From the NCBI RefSeq assembly GCF_014692495.1, contig NZ_JACOIJ010000005.1, positions 97,713 through 161,712 of the forward strand: a stretch of DNA of 64,000 nt, read 5' to 3'. Of this stretch, positions 46,006 to 55,596 are shown piece after piece. The notes beneath the pieces are model-generated. The model did not search any database, was not told the origin of the DNA, and worked only from the letters and a program-made list of their open reading frames with translations. The DNA comes from Sphingobacterium litopenaei (GTDB taxonomy: Bacteria; Bacteroidota; Bacteroidia; Sphingobacteriales; Sphingobacteriaceae). Each line of letters opens with the position of its first letter. Positions within the stretch are counted from its first letter, which is position 1. The translations under genes were made by a program, and so were the position numbers.

Positions 46006-46755
46006 TTACTTTTCTTCTAACAATATAGCGACTAACTCGTTTAATTTATCTATTTGAGGATTGTGTGAAGCTTCAAGCTCGACGATTTTCCAATTTCTTT
46101 TTTTAGCCTTTTCATAAAAAGAATAAAACTGATCTTTCTCTTTTCCACCTTTATTATTCTCATACGTGAAAATGTAAGTAATTGGACGCTTTGAAAGCTT
46201 TTCAGCAGAATAATTCAAAGGCTGCATAAAAGTTTTAATAGGGTGCGGTACATCACGTGGAGTCTTTGTCGTATCCTTAACCCAAGCCGGAACGACCACG
46301 CCATCTTTCACATCGAAAGAATTACCGGCAGTGGATTCATCCATGCCTAATGCCTGAACGGCAGACTGCCGTTCGTCTGGAACAATCGCATCCAAATAAA
46401 TCACCTTCTTAATCCTTTCTGGAATACTGTCCGCGACGCCTGTTACCACCATTCCACCATAACTATGCCCTACTAGGATTACATCATTTAAGTTTTCGAA
46501 CAAAATAGTATTAACGACATCTGTAATATGTGTCGTAAGATTCACTTCATTTTTATATAAATGATGACGCTCACCCAAACCAGTCATGGTCGGCCGGTAA
46601 ACTATTTGTCCGTTTTGCTGCAATTGTTCTGCTGTATTCTTAAATTGCCATGCTCCACCCCACGCTCCGTGCACAATAACATAAGTGGATTGAGCGTACG
46701 AAACTGTAAATGTAAACAGGATCAAAAGCAGTGTGAAAAGTGTATGATGTCGCAT
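46006..46755 (-). CDS. Secreted alpha/beta-fold hydrolase
   Basis: This 249-residue protein has a signal peptide (to SYAQ). The alpha/beta hydrolase core has the oxyanion segment VIVHGAWGGAWQF, the nucleophile Ser in VGHSYGGMVV, the acidic region YLDAIVPDE and a His near the C-terminus (ASHNPQID). This type (salicylate esterase/MenH-like) hydrolyses esters or amides of small molecules. The catalytic triad looks complete; the substrate is unknown. Confidence 0.85.
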   Translation of the reverse strand: MRHHTLFTLLLILFTFTVSYAQSTYVIVHGAWGGAWQFKNTAEQLQQNGQIVYRPTMTGLGERHHLYKNEVNLTTHITDVVNTILFENLNDVILVGHSYGGMVVTGVADSIPERIKKVIYLDAIVPDERQSAVQALGMDESTAGNSFDVKDGVVVPAWVKDTTKTPRDVPHPIKTFMQPLNYSAEKLSKRPITYIFTYENNKGGKEKDQFYSFYEKAKKRNWKIVELEASHNPQIDKLNELVAILLEEK

Positions 46756-46773
46756 AATTAAAAATACAAATAG

Positions 46774-47484
46774 TTAAGCAAACAATAAAAAAATAGCAGG
46801 TATCTTATGCAAATCTATAGTAGTACTTTTCCATTCTGCAATAGTTTTAGTTAGAATGATTTCATCCTTAGCGGTAAGATTCGCAGCAATACACAATTTG
46901 GTAGATGGCTTTCCTATACGCAATAATTCGGTCAAAAGCTGATTGTTCCGAAAAGGCGTCTCTATAAATATCTGTGTCACCTTTTCTCGTAAGCTTTGAT
47001 TTTCCAAATCTTTAATCTTCTTTGATCGATCCCCTTTATCTATAGGCAAATATCCATGAAATGTAAACTTTTGCCCATTAAACCCGGAACCCATCAAGGC
47101 CAATAAAATGGAGCTTGGTCCCACCATTGGAATAACCTGAATTCCTCTTCTATGCGCTTCCATCACCACATCTGAACCTGGGTCTGCAACAGCTGGACAC
47201 CCCGCTTCAGACATTAAGCCAAGATCTTTTCCTTTCATCACATGGGCAAATACTTTATTGTAATCCATTTTGTCACGCGCATGCTTCCCATAATCATGGA
47301 TAGTGAGTTGACTTTGAGGAATAGTTAGTCCTGCAGCCTTTAAGAATTTGCGAGCTGTCTTCTCATTTTCCACCACGTACTCATCTATTTTATTGATGAT
47401 ATCATGATGAACCAATGTGTAAGATAATGGTTCTGCACCTTCTGAAAGTGGCACAGGAATTAAATAAAGTTTGCCTTGTTGCAT
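46774..47484 (-). CDS. SAM-dependent methyltransferase, RsmI-like (tetrapyrrole methylase fold)
   Basis: From the ATG at 47484 (MQQGKLYLIPVPL) the protein has 236 residues. It has the tetrapyrrole-methylase fold with GLMSEAGCPAVADPGSD, the GP-loop VGPSSILLALMGSGF, and FIETPFRNNQLL. RsmI methylates the 2'-O of 16S C1402; this shorter paralogue occurs alongside the true RsmI in Bacteroidetes, so its target may differ. A TTG six bases upstream would be inside the -7 box and is not used. Confidence 0.85.
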   Translation of the reverse strand: MQQGKLYLIPVPLSEGAEPLSYTLVHHDIINKIDEYVVENEKTARKFLKAAGLTIPQSQLTIHDYGKHARDKMDYNKVFAHVMKGKDLGLMSEAGCPAVADPGSDVVMEAHRRGIQVIPMVGPSSILLALMGSGFNGQKFTFHGYLPIDKGDRSKKIKDLENQSLREKVTQIFIETPFRNNQLLTELLRIGKPSTKLCIAANLTAKDEIILTKTIAEWKSTTIDLHKIPAIFLLFA

Positions 47485-47487
47485 ATG

Positions 47488-47495
47488 CAAACCTA
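47488..47495 (-). promoter_or_regulatory. -7 box of the RsmI-like gene
   Basis: TAGGTTTG on the minus strand, followed by CAT and the ATG at 47484. Three bases of spacing predict a leaderless mRNA. Confidence 0.55.
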
Positions 47496-47530
47496 AAAAG
47501 AAAAGTCGAGATATAGGACTTTAGCGAGGG

Positions 47531-48544
47531 CTAAAAATATTTGGGCATAGGAAATCTGTTCATGGATTTTCCTAAAGAAACACCTAAGGAGATTTCATGT
47601 GTTCCATTATTCATGCCTGCAATTTTATTCAAACTATGCTCGAAGGAATAACCTATGCGCAGTTTAGAACTGGTATATAACTGTGTGAGCAATCCTATGG
47701 ATTTATAGGAAGTGAATTTGGATAAAGGTAAATCGTCATACTCCCGATCGAATATTCTGGAACGAGAACGATATGCTGCTCCAATCCAAAACTTCTCATC
47801 AAATATCACCATCCCATTGATATCAAAAGCCGTAGGACCTATTAAATCGTCCTTAATCAAAATACTCGGTCTAAAGATCAACCCCTCTGAAACATTCAAT
47901 GCGGCTCCCGTCATGATATATGCATGGGTATTCCTATACAATCCTTCCAAAGAATTTTGATTGTAAACAAAATCTTCGCGACTATCCGATCTAGAAAATA
48001 AATCATGTGCCGCAAAACCAATATAAAATTTCGGATGGTAATAAAATGCACCTAAGCGGATATCAGGTCGCCATGTAGTTATCATTCCGCGAGGAATGTA
48101 AGGATCATTTTCGTCAATATATACTAAATCATTTCCATTGAGGCTATATTGTGTGGCTCCTCCGGCGATTCCTAAACTCAAGCGCTGAGTGTCATCATCG
48201 TCTATTTGTAAACGTAGCGCATAGCTCACAAACATAGAAGTTGCAGATTGAACACCAATTTTGTCGTAAGCTAATTGCAATCCCGCGCCATGTCGCTTTC
48301 CTATAGGATCCAAGATACCATCTACAGAAGCATAACCAGACCTCGGAGCACCATTAATGCTTGTCCATTGCGAACGTATCCCCATTTGCGCAAACCACAT
48401 TTCCTTATATCCCACATAAGCGGGATTAATCTGAGCAGCATTGAAAACATGCTGCGCAAAAGGAATATATTGCTGGGCTTTGGAAGTATTAAAGTGTACA
48501 ATTAGCAATATATAAATAAGGATTATCCTACATCCAATTCTCAT
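47531..48544 (-). CDS. PorP/SprF family type IX secretion membrane protein
   Basis: This 337-residue protein has a signal peptide (to SKAQ) and then the PorP/SprF-type outer-membrane beta-barrel: QQYIPFAQHVFNAAQINPAYVG at the start of the mature part, GAGLQLAYDKIGVQS, and a final strand HEISLGVSLGK. These proteins anchor or help secrete partner proteins through the Bacteroidetes type IX system. No adhesin partner (SprB-like) is next to it. The length is normal. An exact -7 box was not found upstream. Confidence 0.9.
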   Translation of the reverse strand: MRIGCRIILIYILLIVHFNTSKAQQYIPFAQHVFNAAQINPAYVGYKEMWFAQMGIRSQWTSINGAPRSGYASVDGILDPIGKRHGAGLQLAYDKIGVQSATSMFVSYALRLQIDDDDTQRLSLGIAGGATQYSLNGNDLVYIDENDPYIPRGMITTWRPDIRLGAFYYHPKFYIGFAAHDLFSRSDSREDFVYNQNSLEGLYRNTHAYIMTGAALNVSEGLIFRPSILIKDDLIGPTAFDINGMVIFDEKFWIGAAYRSRSRIFDREYDDLPLSKFTSYKSIGLLTQLYTSSKLRIGYSFEHSLNKIAGMNNGTHEISLGVSLGKSMNRFPMPKYF

Positions 48545-48601
48545 GGTTAACTTAAGTTTTCAAAATTGATATTAATTTTAAAGATAACATTTTAAAATAA
48601 A

Positions 48602-48631
48602 GAAAGGCTTGCAAAATTTTGCAAGCCTTTC
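48602..48631. terminator. Terminator downstream of gcvP, perfect palindrome
   Basis: GAAAGGCTTGCAAAA (48602-48616) and TTTTGCAAGCCTTTC (48617-48631) are exact reverse complements, 30 bases in all. It follows gcvP on the minus strand. Confidence 0.85.
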
Positions 48632-48656
48632 ACTTATATATGTAAGAGCAAATATA

Positions 48657-51521
48657 TTATGCGTATTCTTCGATTGAAGGACAAGAACAGATCAACATTC
48701 TATCTCCTTGCGAATCATTCACACGACCTACTGAAGGCCAGAATTTAGCTACTTTTAAGTAAGGAAGTGGGTAAGCCGCCGTTTGACGTGAATAAGGTCT
48801 ATCCCACTCGTCACCTGAAACTACCGCAGCAGTGTGAGGAGCATTTTTTAAGACGTTATTTTCTTTGTCTACTTCACCTGCTTCTACTGCAGCGATTTCT
48901 TGACGAATAGCAATTAACGCATCACAGAAACGGTCTAATTCTGCTTTTGACTCCGATTCTGTTGGCTCAACCATCAACGTACCTGCTACAGGGAATGATA
49001 CTGTTGGCGCGTGGAAACCGTAGTCCATTAAACGTTTAGCAATATCACCAACCTCTACACCAAAGTTTTTGAAAGCACGACAATCTAAAATCATCTCGTG
49101 TGCACAACGACCATTCGCTCCTGCATAAAGAACTGGGTAGTGACCTTCTAAACGAGCTTTGATATAGTTAGCATTTAAGATAGCTGTTTTAGTAGCGTCT
49201 GTTAAACCTTCAGCACCCATCATAGCGATGTAAGAGTGAGAAATTAACAAGATAGAAGCCGAACCAAATGGAGCTGCTGACACAGCAGTGATTCCTTGCT
49301 CGCCAGAAACCTCTACCACCTTATGATTTGGTAAGAAAGGTACTAAGTGTGCTGCCACACCGATAGGACCCATACCAGGACCACCACCACCGTGTGGAAT
49401 ACAGAATGTTTTATGTAAATTCAAGTGACATACGTCAGCACCAATGAAACCAGGACTAGTTAAACCAACCTGAGCATTCATATTCGCACCGTCCATATAT
49501 ACTTGACCACCATTTTCGTGGATAATATTACAGATTTCGATGATAGTTTCTTCGAAAACACCGTGAGTCGACGGATAAGTCACCATCAAAGAATTCAAGT
49601 TAGCAGAATGCTCAATAGCTTTCTCTCTCAAATCTTCAACATCGATATTACCTTTGTCATCCGTTTTCACAACGACAACTTTTAGACCAGCCATAGAGGC
49701 TGAAGCTGGGTTAGTACCGTGTGCGGAAGCTGGAATCAAACAGATGTTACGGTGACCTTCGCCACGGCTTTTGTGATAAGCATCGATTACCATCAAACCT
49801 GCGTACTCACCTTGAGCACCTGAGTTTGGTTGGAACGACATTTTAGCAAAACCTGTGATTTCTGACAACCAATCATTCAACTCATTGATCAATTGCATGT
49901 AACCCGAAGTTTGGTCTGCTGGCGCGAAAGGATGTAAACCACCAAAACGAGCCCAAGTTACGGGAACCATCTCAGTTGTAGCATTCAATTTCATTGTACA
50001 TGAACCCAATGGAATCATCGAGTGGCACAACGACAAATCTTTAGCTTCTAAAGATTTGATATAACGCAACATCTCATGCTCTGAATGGTACGAATTAAAG
50101 ATTGGGTGAGTCAAATAATCAGTATTACGTGCCAATTCCGTTGGAATAGAAGTACCTAATTCATTTGCCAAATCTTCTAAATCCAAATCATCTTGTAATT
50201 TGCCTTTTACTTTAGCGAATACACGTACGATTGTTTCAATATCTTGGAAAGTAGTCGTTTCATCGATAGAAATTCCTACAGTTCCTTCGTTGTAATAGAA
50301 GTTTAATTCATTATTTAATGCCTCAGATTTCAAGCCATCAATTTCTTGACCTACGTTGAAACGTAATGTATCGAAATAAGTTTTGTTGACTTGCTCATAA
50401 CCTAAAGCTTGGATAGCTTTATCAGCTAATTTAGCCAAATCATTGATACGAGTAGCAATGTTCTGAATGCCTTTCGGACCATGGTAAACCGCATAGAACG
50501 ATGCCATAATCGCTAATAATGCTTGTGCAGTACAAATGTTTGAAGAAGCTTTATCACGACGGATGTGTTGCTCTCGAGTTTGCAAAGCCATACGCAATGC
50601 ATATTCGCCGTTTGAATCTGAAGTCACACCAATGATACGACCTGGGATATTACGTTTGTAAGCATCTTTAGTCGCAAAGAATGCAGCGTGAGGACCACCA
50701 AAGCCCATTGGCACACCAAAACGTTGTGAGTTACCCACAACTACATCAGCACCCCATTCGCCTGGAGGCGTCAATAATGCTAATGACATTAAATCTGCAG
50801 CCACACATACTGTAATATTTTTAGCGTGTGCCGATTCAGCTAATTTTTTATAATCCGCCACTGTTCCGTCAGCTGCTGGATATTGAACAAAAACAGCAAA
50901 TACATCATCCGCCAAATTCGCTTCAGTAACATCAGCCACTCTCAATTCTACACCAAATGGAGTAGCACGAGTAGTCAATACATCTAAAGTTTGAGGGAAT
51001 ACATTTGGAGAAACCAAGAATACATTCGCAGCTTTGTTTTTGCGCGCTGAATACAACATAAACATTGCCTCAGCAGCTGCAGTACCTTCATCCAACAAAG
51101 AAGCATTCGCAATTTCTAAACCTGTAAAATCAGAAATGACAGTTTGGAAATTTAACAAAGCTTGTAAACGACCTTGCGCAATCTCTGCTTGGTAAGGAGT
51201 ATACTGTGTATACCATCCTGGATTTTCGAATACATTACGTTGAATAACACCTGGAAGAACAACATCATAATATCCTTGTCCGATATATGATTTGAAAACT
51301 TTATTCTTCTCAGCGATTTGTGCTACTTTCTCCAAATAAGCTACTTCGCTTAATGCATTTGGAAGATTCATAGCTTTTCTTCTGATCTGAGCTGGAACTG
51401 TTTGTTCAATCAACTCATCTAAAGAAGCTACACCCAAAAATTTTAACATCTCTTCGGTTTGTGCAGCACTTGGTCCGTTGTGACGGTCCTGAAACTTTTC
51501 TTGGTAATGTACGTTACTCAT
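48657..51521 (-). CDS. gcvP: Glycine dehydrogenase (decarboxylating), P protein
   Basis: This 954-residue homodimeric-type P protein decarboxylates glycine and passes the aminomethyl group to lipoyl-GcvH. The PLP lysine is near residue 703 in [18 protein letters not shown]; other hallmarks are [17 protein letters not shown] and [17 protein letters not shown]. The N-terminal half is the regulatory-like paralogous domain ([15 protein letters not shown]). A single full-length gene, not the split gcvPA/gcvPB form. It has its own promoter and terminator. Confidence 0.96.
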   Translation of the reverse strand: MSNVHYQEKFQDRHNGPSAAQTEEMLKFLGVASLDELIEQTVPAQIRRKAMNLPNALSEVAYLEKVAQIAEKNKVFKSYIGQGYYDVVLPGVIQRNVFENPGWYTQYTPYQAEIAQGRLQALLNFQTVISDFTGLEIANASLLDEGTAAAEAMFMLYSARKNKAANVFLVSPNVFPQTLDVLTTRATPFGVELRVADVTEANLADDVFAVFVQYPAADGTVADYKKLAESAHAKNITVCVAADLMSLALLTPPGEWGADVVVGNSQRFGVPMGFGGPHAAFFATKDAYKRNIPGRIIGVTSDSNGEYALRMALQTREQHIRRDKASSNICTAQALLAIMASFYAVYHGPKGIQNIATRINDLAKLADKAIQALGYEQVNKTYFDTLRFNVGQEIDGLKSEALNNELNFYYNEGTVGISIDETTTFQDIETIVRVFAKVKGKLQDDLDLEDLANELGTSIPTELARNTDYLTHPIFNSYHSEHEMLRYIKSLEAKDLSLCHSMIPLGSCTMKLNATTEMVPVTWARFGGLHPFAPADQTSGYMQLINELNDWLSEITGFAKMSFQPNSGAQGEYAGLMVIDAYHKSRGEGHRNICLIPASAHGTNPASASMAGLKVVVVKTDDKGNIDVEDLREKAIEHSANLNSLMVTYPSTHGVFEETIIEICNIIHENGGQVYMDGANMNAQVGLTSPGFIGADVCHLNLHKTFCIPHGGGGPGMGPIGVAAHLVPFLPNHKVVEVSGEQGITAVSAAPFGSASILLISHSYIAMMGAEGLTDATKTAILNANYIKARLEGHYPVLYAGANGRCAHEMILDCRAFKNFGVEVGDIAKRLMDYGFHAPTVSFPVAGTLMVEPTESESKAELDRFCDALIAIRQEIAAVEAGEVDKENNVLKNAPHTAAVVSGDEWDRPYSRQTAAYPLPYLKVAKFWPSVGRVNDSQGDRMLICSCPSIEEYA

Positions 51522-51838
51522 TTGCTTTATAATTGCAAGAACACTTAGTATTTAACAGTTTGACAAACAATTTCTTTCCCTTAACGAAAGCCTAAAGTTT
51601 GGTTGCGCAAAGATACAGAATTTTGAATACTTTTTGAAGGATTGTCCTCTTACCAAAAGATTTATTGTCATGCAAACGTTTGTTCGATTTTATTATTAAA
51701 AAACAATGCGATTCACAATAAATTTCAAAAATATTCACGTACAAATCATTTAGGTTGTGAAAATTACAAAAGTTTCTAACTATCAAATTCTTATACTGCT
51801 ATTTAGTATTTTTGAACTACTTATTAACTCCAATTTAT
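51522..51838. other. Divergent promoter region of gcvP and the DDAH-like gene
   Basis: A -7 box for gcvP (TATCTTTG, complement of 51608-51615) leaves a leader of about 80 bases in which CTTTC/GGAAAG can pair. A -7 box for the plus-strand gene (TATTTTTG) is at 51807-51814. I see no glycine riboswitch and no convincing gene; a 64-codon minus-strand frame across 51592-51786 overlaps the gcvP promoter and looks spurious. Confidence 0.5.
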
Positions 51839-52753
51839 ATGCTGAAACTTAATGTTAAAAACGAGACTGGAAAATTAAAAACTGTGGTATTAGGAAGAGC
51901 CGACAGCAATGGCGCTACGCCTAACGCCGAGGAGGCTTATGACCCAAAATCTTTAGAACATATACTTGCAGGAACTTATCCTACTGAAGAAGATATGATA
52001 AAGGAAATATCGGCTTTTGAAAGCGTGCTAAAAAAGTATGAAGTAGAAGTTTTAAGACCTCGACTTATTCCCAATTTAAATCAAATTTTTACACGCGACA
52101 TTGGCTTTGTTATAGATGATTTATTTATCAAATCAAATATTCTCCCAGACCGCGCAGAAGAGTGGAATGCCATAGATTTTATTATCCAACAAATTGAAAA
52201 GGAAAAATTTATTGTTCCTCCAGAAGAAGTACATATTGAAGGAGGTGACGTAATAGTTTGGAATGATTATCTTTTTGTCGGCACATATTATGGGGTAGAC
52301 TATTCTGAAATTAATACTGCGCGCACCAACCGCTTTGGAGTCGATTTCTTGAAAGATTTATTCCCTAAAAAAGAGGTTATAGACTGTGACTTGATAAAAT
52401 CAATGACCAATCCTCGCGCCAATGCCTTGCATTTGGATTGCTGTTTTCAGCCCATAGGACTAGACAAGGGAATTATCTTTAAAGGTGGATTCCGCAACCC
52501 AAGTGATTACCACCGTATTGTCGAAATATTCGGAGAAGAAAACCTATATCACATTGATGCAGATGGCATGTACGAAATGAATTCCAATGTGTTTTCTATT
52601 TCACCCAAGGTTATTGTTTCTGAACAACGATTTGACAAACTCAATAATTGGTTAGAAGATCAAGGATTTATAGTAGAAAGAATCCCTTACTATGAGATCG
52701 GAAAACAGGAAGGCCTATTACGCTGTTCTACTTTACCTTTAATCCGTGAATAA
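51839..52753 (+). CDS. Arginine deiminase/DDAH-family guanidine hydrolase
   Basis: The ATG at 51839 (MLKLNVKNETGKL) gives 304 residues; an upstream TTG at 51812 overlaps the -7 box. The protein has the guanidine-modifying pentein fold with TRDIGFV, HIEGGDVIVW (His and Glu/Asp binding the guanidinium) and the catalytic Cys296 in LLRCSTLPL. It probably hydrolyses arginine, methylarginine or a related guanidine to citrulline plus amine or ammonia. The neighbouring ctlX, whose ATG shares the final A of this gene's TAA stop, would then act on citrulline. Confidence 0.85.
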   Translation: MLKLNVKNETGKLKTVVLGRADSNGATPNAEEAYDPKSLEHILAGTYPTEEDMIKEISAFESVLKKYEVEVLRPRLIPNLNQIFTRDIGFVIDDLFIKSNILPDRAEEWNAIDFIIQQIEKEKFIVPPEEVHIEGGDVIVWNDYLFVGTYYGVDYSEINTARTNRFGVDFLKDLFPKKEVIDCDLIKSMTNPRANALHLDCCFQPIGLDKGIIFKGGFRNPSDYHRIVEIFGEENLYHIDADGMYEMNSNVFSISPKVIVSEQRFDKLNNWLEDQGFIVERIPYYEIGKQEGLLRCSTLPLIRE

Positions 52754-53670
52754 TGGCTCAGTCAACTAATTGTATCCTAATGGTTCGGCCAGCGGCCTTT
52801 CGCGCGAATGAAGAAACGGCAGTTAACAACTATTTTCAAGACACAGAGACAACAGAAAAGAACACCAATCTATTGGCGCAAGCTGAATTTGATAATGCAG
52901 TAAATATTTTGGTGAACGCAGGAGTAAAAGTTGTTGTAGTTGAAGATTCTGGAAAATTTGATACGCCAGACAGTATCTTCCCTAATAATGTCATTTCCTT
53001 TCATGGGGACAAGGCAATTCTTTACCCCATGTTTGCCGCCAATAGACAATGCGAAATTTTTCTTAATCATTTAGGCGTGCTAGAGAAAAATGGGATCCAG
53101 TTCAAGACGTTAAAAGATTATAGCATTTATACGGAGCAAGAACTTTTTTTAGAAGGAACAGGGGTATTAATCTTAGATAGGGTAAATAAAATTGCCTATT
53201 GCTCAATTTCTGAAAGAGCAAATGAAATCCTTCTTCCTATCTTTTGTGAAGATAATGACTATACTCCAATCGTATTTCACGCTACACAACAAGTGGAACA
53301 GCAGAGACTTCCCATTTACCATACCAACGTAATGATGGCATTAGGAACAGCGTTCTGTGTGATTTGTTTAGATAGTATACAGAATGAAGAGGAAAGAAAA
53401 GAGATTATATCAAACCTGGAAGCGACTAACAAGTCTATCATCTCTATTTCCGAAAAGCAAATGCACCATTTCTGTGGAAATATCCTTGAACTCAAAAATA
53501 AAGAGGAAGAAACTCTAATTGTACTAAGCGAACAGGCCTTTAATGTTTTTTCTGAAGAACAAAAAGAACAGTTACGGAGCTTTGGCAAATTAATTTCAAT
53601 TCCCATTTACACCATTGAAAAATATGGAGGCGGCTCGATACGTTGCATGATCGCCGAAGTATTTCACTAA
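52753..53670 (+). CDS. ctlX: Citrulline utilization hydrolase CtlX-type
   Basis: This 305-residue pentein-fold hydrolase begins MAQSTNCILMVRPAAFRANEE, with DSIFPNN (guanidine/ureido-binding), the catalytic His in YHTNVMMALG and the Cys298 in GGGSIRCMIAEVFH. CtlX converts citrulline to ornithine (first described in Francisella); Bacteroidetes carry it widely, often annotated as amidinotransferase. It overlaps the preceding gene by one base, forming a two-step arginine to citrulline to ornithine unit. Confidence 0.88.
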   Translation: MAQSTNCILMVRPAAFRANEETAVNNYFQDTETTEKNTNLLAQAEFDNAVNILVNAGVKVVVVEDSGKFDTPDSIFPNNVISFHGDKAILYPMFAANRQCEIFLNHLGVLEKNGIQFKTLKDYSIYTEQELFLEGTGVLILDRVNKIAYCSISERANEILLPIFCEDNDYTPIVFHATQQVEQQRLPIYHTNVMMALGTAFCVICLDSIQNEEERKEIISNLEATNKSIISISEKQMHHFCGNILELKNKEEETLIVLSEQAFNVFSEEQKEQLRSFGKLISIPIYTIEKYGGGSIRCMIAEVFH

Positions 53671-53769
53671 TAAAGGCTTCTAATTTTAAAATTAGAGGGG
53701 GTAACAAACTCATTATTCTGTTGATATAATTGAAACAACAGAGTTAATAACCCTTTAAATTTTAAAATT

Positions 53770-54705
53770 ATGAAAAAGCTTATACAATTATTCGGAATAG
53801 GAACACTCGTTTTCTCATCTATATCTTGTTCAAATGACACCGTTCAAGAGCCTATTTTCAGCCCCTCAGGCGATGCGCTAAGAGACTTATTTGCCAGTAA
53901 CCTAGAATCAATTACCCAACACGACACTTTTGACGCGGAAGACAACTTTGTTTTTACCTCAGCAAAGGGTGTCAAAGTCTTTATAAATGGCTCCTGTTTG
54001 AAAAAGCAAAACGGTGATCCTGTCGTAGGCGAAGTTGATTTTTCATATATCGAGATTTTCGATAGAGGTACTATGCTAGTGACCAACAAACCTACAGTTG
54101 GTATTCAAGCTGGTGAACCGAAATTATTAACCTCAGGAGGGGAATTTCTGGTTAAAGTTACCCAAAATGGCGAAGAATTAATATCCGATTGCGGTTATTC
54201 TATCCATGCCCCTACAAGTATTACAGGAGGCACAGACCAAGATATGGAAGCTTTTGCAGGAAATATTGATGCCAACGGAAATCTAAGCTGGGAGAATATC
54301 ACCCAAACTGTCGAAACTTGGACAGGCTTCAACCAAGCAATAAATGCCGACGCCTATAATGTGTTCTTAAATAATTTCGACTGGTTTAATTTTGACAAAT
54401 TTGTTGATCTGGGGCAAGGATTTACGACCATCACTTTCCAAACACCTGCTGGATTTAATAACAGCAATAGTTATATTTTCATGGCTACGAAAACTCGTCC
54501 AAATTCCTTAGCATATGCCAATACTAGAATGCCAATCGGAGCAGAAGTATATTATATTTTGGTCACGGAACAAAATGGAGGATTTAAATATGCTGTAAAA
54601 CCTGTCACTAGTATTACCGCAAATAGCACAGTAGCTTTTAATTTAGCTGAATTGCAAAATGGAACAATTCAACAAGTTATTGACGCGATTAACGACTTAC
54701 CATAA
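53770..54705 (+). CDS. Putative surface lipoprotein of unknown function
   Basis: This 311-residue protein has a signal with a lipobox (SISCSND, Cys21). The mature part is beta-rich: GVKVFINGSCLKKQNGDP, then VEVDFSYIEIF-like strands (GEVDFSYIEIFDRGTMLV), FLNNFDWFNFDKF and EVYYILVTEQNGG. I recognise related lipoproteins of Bacteroidetes by style but know no named function. It has a strong terminator after it. Confidence 0.75.
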   Translation: MKKLIQLFGIGTLVFSSISCSNDTVQEPIFSPSGDALRDLFASNLESITQHDTFDAEDNFVFTSAKGVKVFINGSCLKKQNGDPVVGEVDFSYIEIFDRGTMLVTNKPTVGIQAGEPKLLTSGGEFLVKVTQNGEELISDCGYSIHAPTSITGGTDQDMEAFAGNIDANGNLSWENITQTVETWTGFNQAINADAYNVFLNNFDWFNFDKFVDLGQGFTTITFQTPAGFNNSNSYIFMATKTRPNSLAYANTRMPIGAEVYYILVTEQNGGFKYAVKPVTSITANSTVAFNLAELQNGTIQQVIDAINDLP

Positions 54706-54739
54706 TCTATATATAATTCCCAAATTACAACTCTCCTCG

Positions 54740-54771
54740 CCTCCGGAGTTCTCTGACTTTGGAGGTTTTTT
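54740..54771 (+). terminator. Terminator after the lipoprotein gene
   Basis: CCTCCGGAGT (54740-54749) pairs with ACTTTGGAGG (54756-54765) including two G-U pairs, followed by T6. Confidence 0.85.
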
Positions 54772-54793
54772 GTTTTTTACACTATATTGTATT

Positions 54794-55165
54794 ATGCAAA
54801 AGAGGAGACACCTATATTTTATCCTTATTATTATCACAATTGCTCTCGGTTTGTTTTCACGCAAAATTGACTCTCTTCCTTTAGCAACTGGGGACGCGCT
54901 TTACGCCGTAATGGTGTATTTAGGATTTCGGTTTGTGTTTATTAGGAAACCTTTGTATTACGCACTCTTGTTATCAATTGTATTTTGCTTTATTATTGAA
55001 TTCTTACAACTTGTACAATCTCCTCTTCTTATCGAAGCTCGAAATCATTCCTTATTAAGATTAGTCTTAGGCCAAGGTTTTCTTTGGTCAGATTTAATTG
55101 CCTACAGCATCGGGGCATTTGTGTGCTACCTTCTCGATAAAAAATTTATTTTTTCTAAAAAATAA
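54794..55165 (+). CDS. DUF2809 family membrane protein
   Basis: The ATG at 54794 (MQKRRHLYFILIIIT) gives 123 residues; an upstream in-frame start at 54659 would run through the terminator and the previous gene. Four hydrophobic helices are seen, with the family signature LGLFSRKIDSLPLATGDALYA near the start, IIEFLQL and LGQGFLWSDLIAYSIG near the end. The VanZ-like DUF2809 family has no known function. Confidence 0.85.
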   Translation: MQKRRHLYFILIIITIALGLFSRKIDSLPLATGDALYAVMVYLGFRFVFIRKPLYYALLLSIVFCFIIEFLQLVQSPLLIEARNHSLLRLVLGQGFLWSDLIAYSIGAFVCYLLDKKFIFSKK

Positions 55166-55239
55166 ATTTCAATTCAATTGAATCTGCACTAAACCTACGT
55201 AATATTTAAAAGTCATATTTATCGACTAAAAACAATATT

Positions 55240-55578
55240 ATGAAATTACTAAAAGCCTCTTTCGTGTTAATTATTCTAGCAACTCTGTCTAGCTGTGGTG
55301 TCTATTATTCACAAGATTATACTTTAATAAAAATTGGTATGACAACAGAGGAAGTCATTGCTATAGCTGGAAAACCAATTCAAATAGTTGCAGCAAAAAA
55401 ATATGATGATGGAATTTTAGAAATCTATGAATACCCGAGTCGTCCCTTTAGAACAGATACCCTATTGAATTGGTATCACTTTATTGATAATAAACTAGAA
55501 GAATGGGGACCAAAAGAACAATATATTACTTCGGATTATGATCGATATTATCAAAAACATAGAAATAACAGAAGATAG
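55240..55578 (+). CDS. Small lipoprotein, BamE/SmpA-like
   Basis: This 112-residue protein has a lipobox LSSC (Cys19), then the BamE-like turn IKIGMTTEEVIAIAGKP and a beta hairpin. BamE-type proteins belong to the outer-membrane assembly machinery, but several unrelated lipoproteins share the SmpA_OmlA fold, so this may be another small outer membrane protein. It appears monocistronic. Confidence 0.75.
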   Translation: MKLLKASFVLIILATLSSCGVYYSQDYTLIKIGMTTEEVIAIAGKPIQIVAAKKYDDGILEIYEYPSRPFRTDTLLNWYHFIDNKLEEWGPKEQYITSDYDRYYQKHRNNRR

Positions 55579-55596
55579 CCCAAAGCTTATCTTCCG

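Noticed and set aside
51522..51610. Glycine riboswitch upstream of gcvP
   Set aside because: The leader is only about 80 bases with a small hairpin and lacks the conserved tandem aptamer cores.
51592..51786. 64-codon minus-strand frame upstream of gcvP
   Set aside because: Overlaps the gcvP promoter (-7 box at 51608-51615), has no family resemblance and unusual composition.
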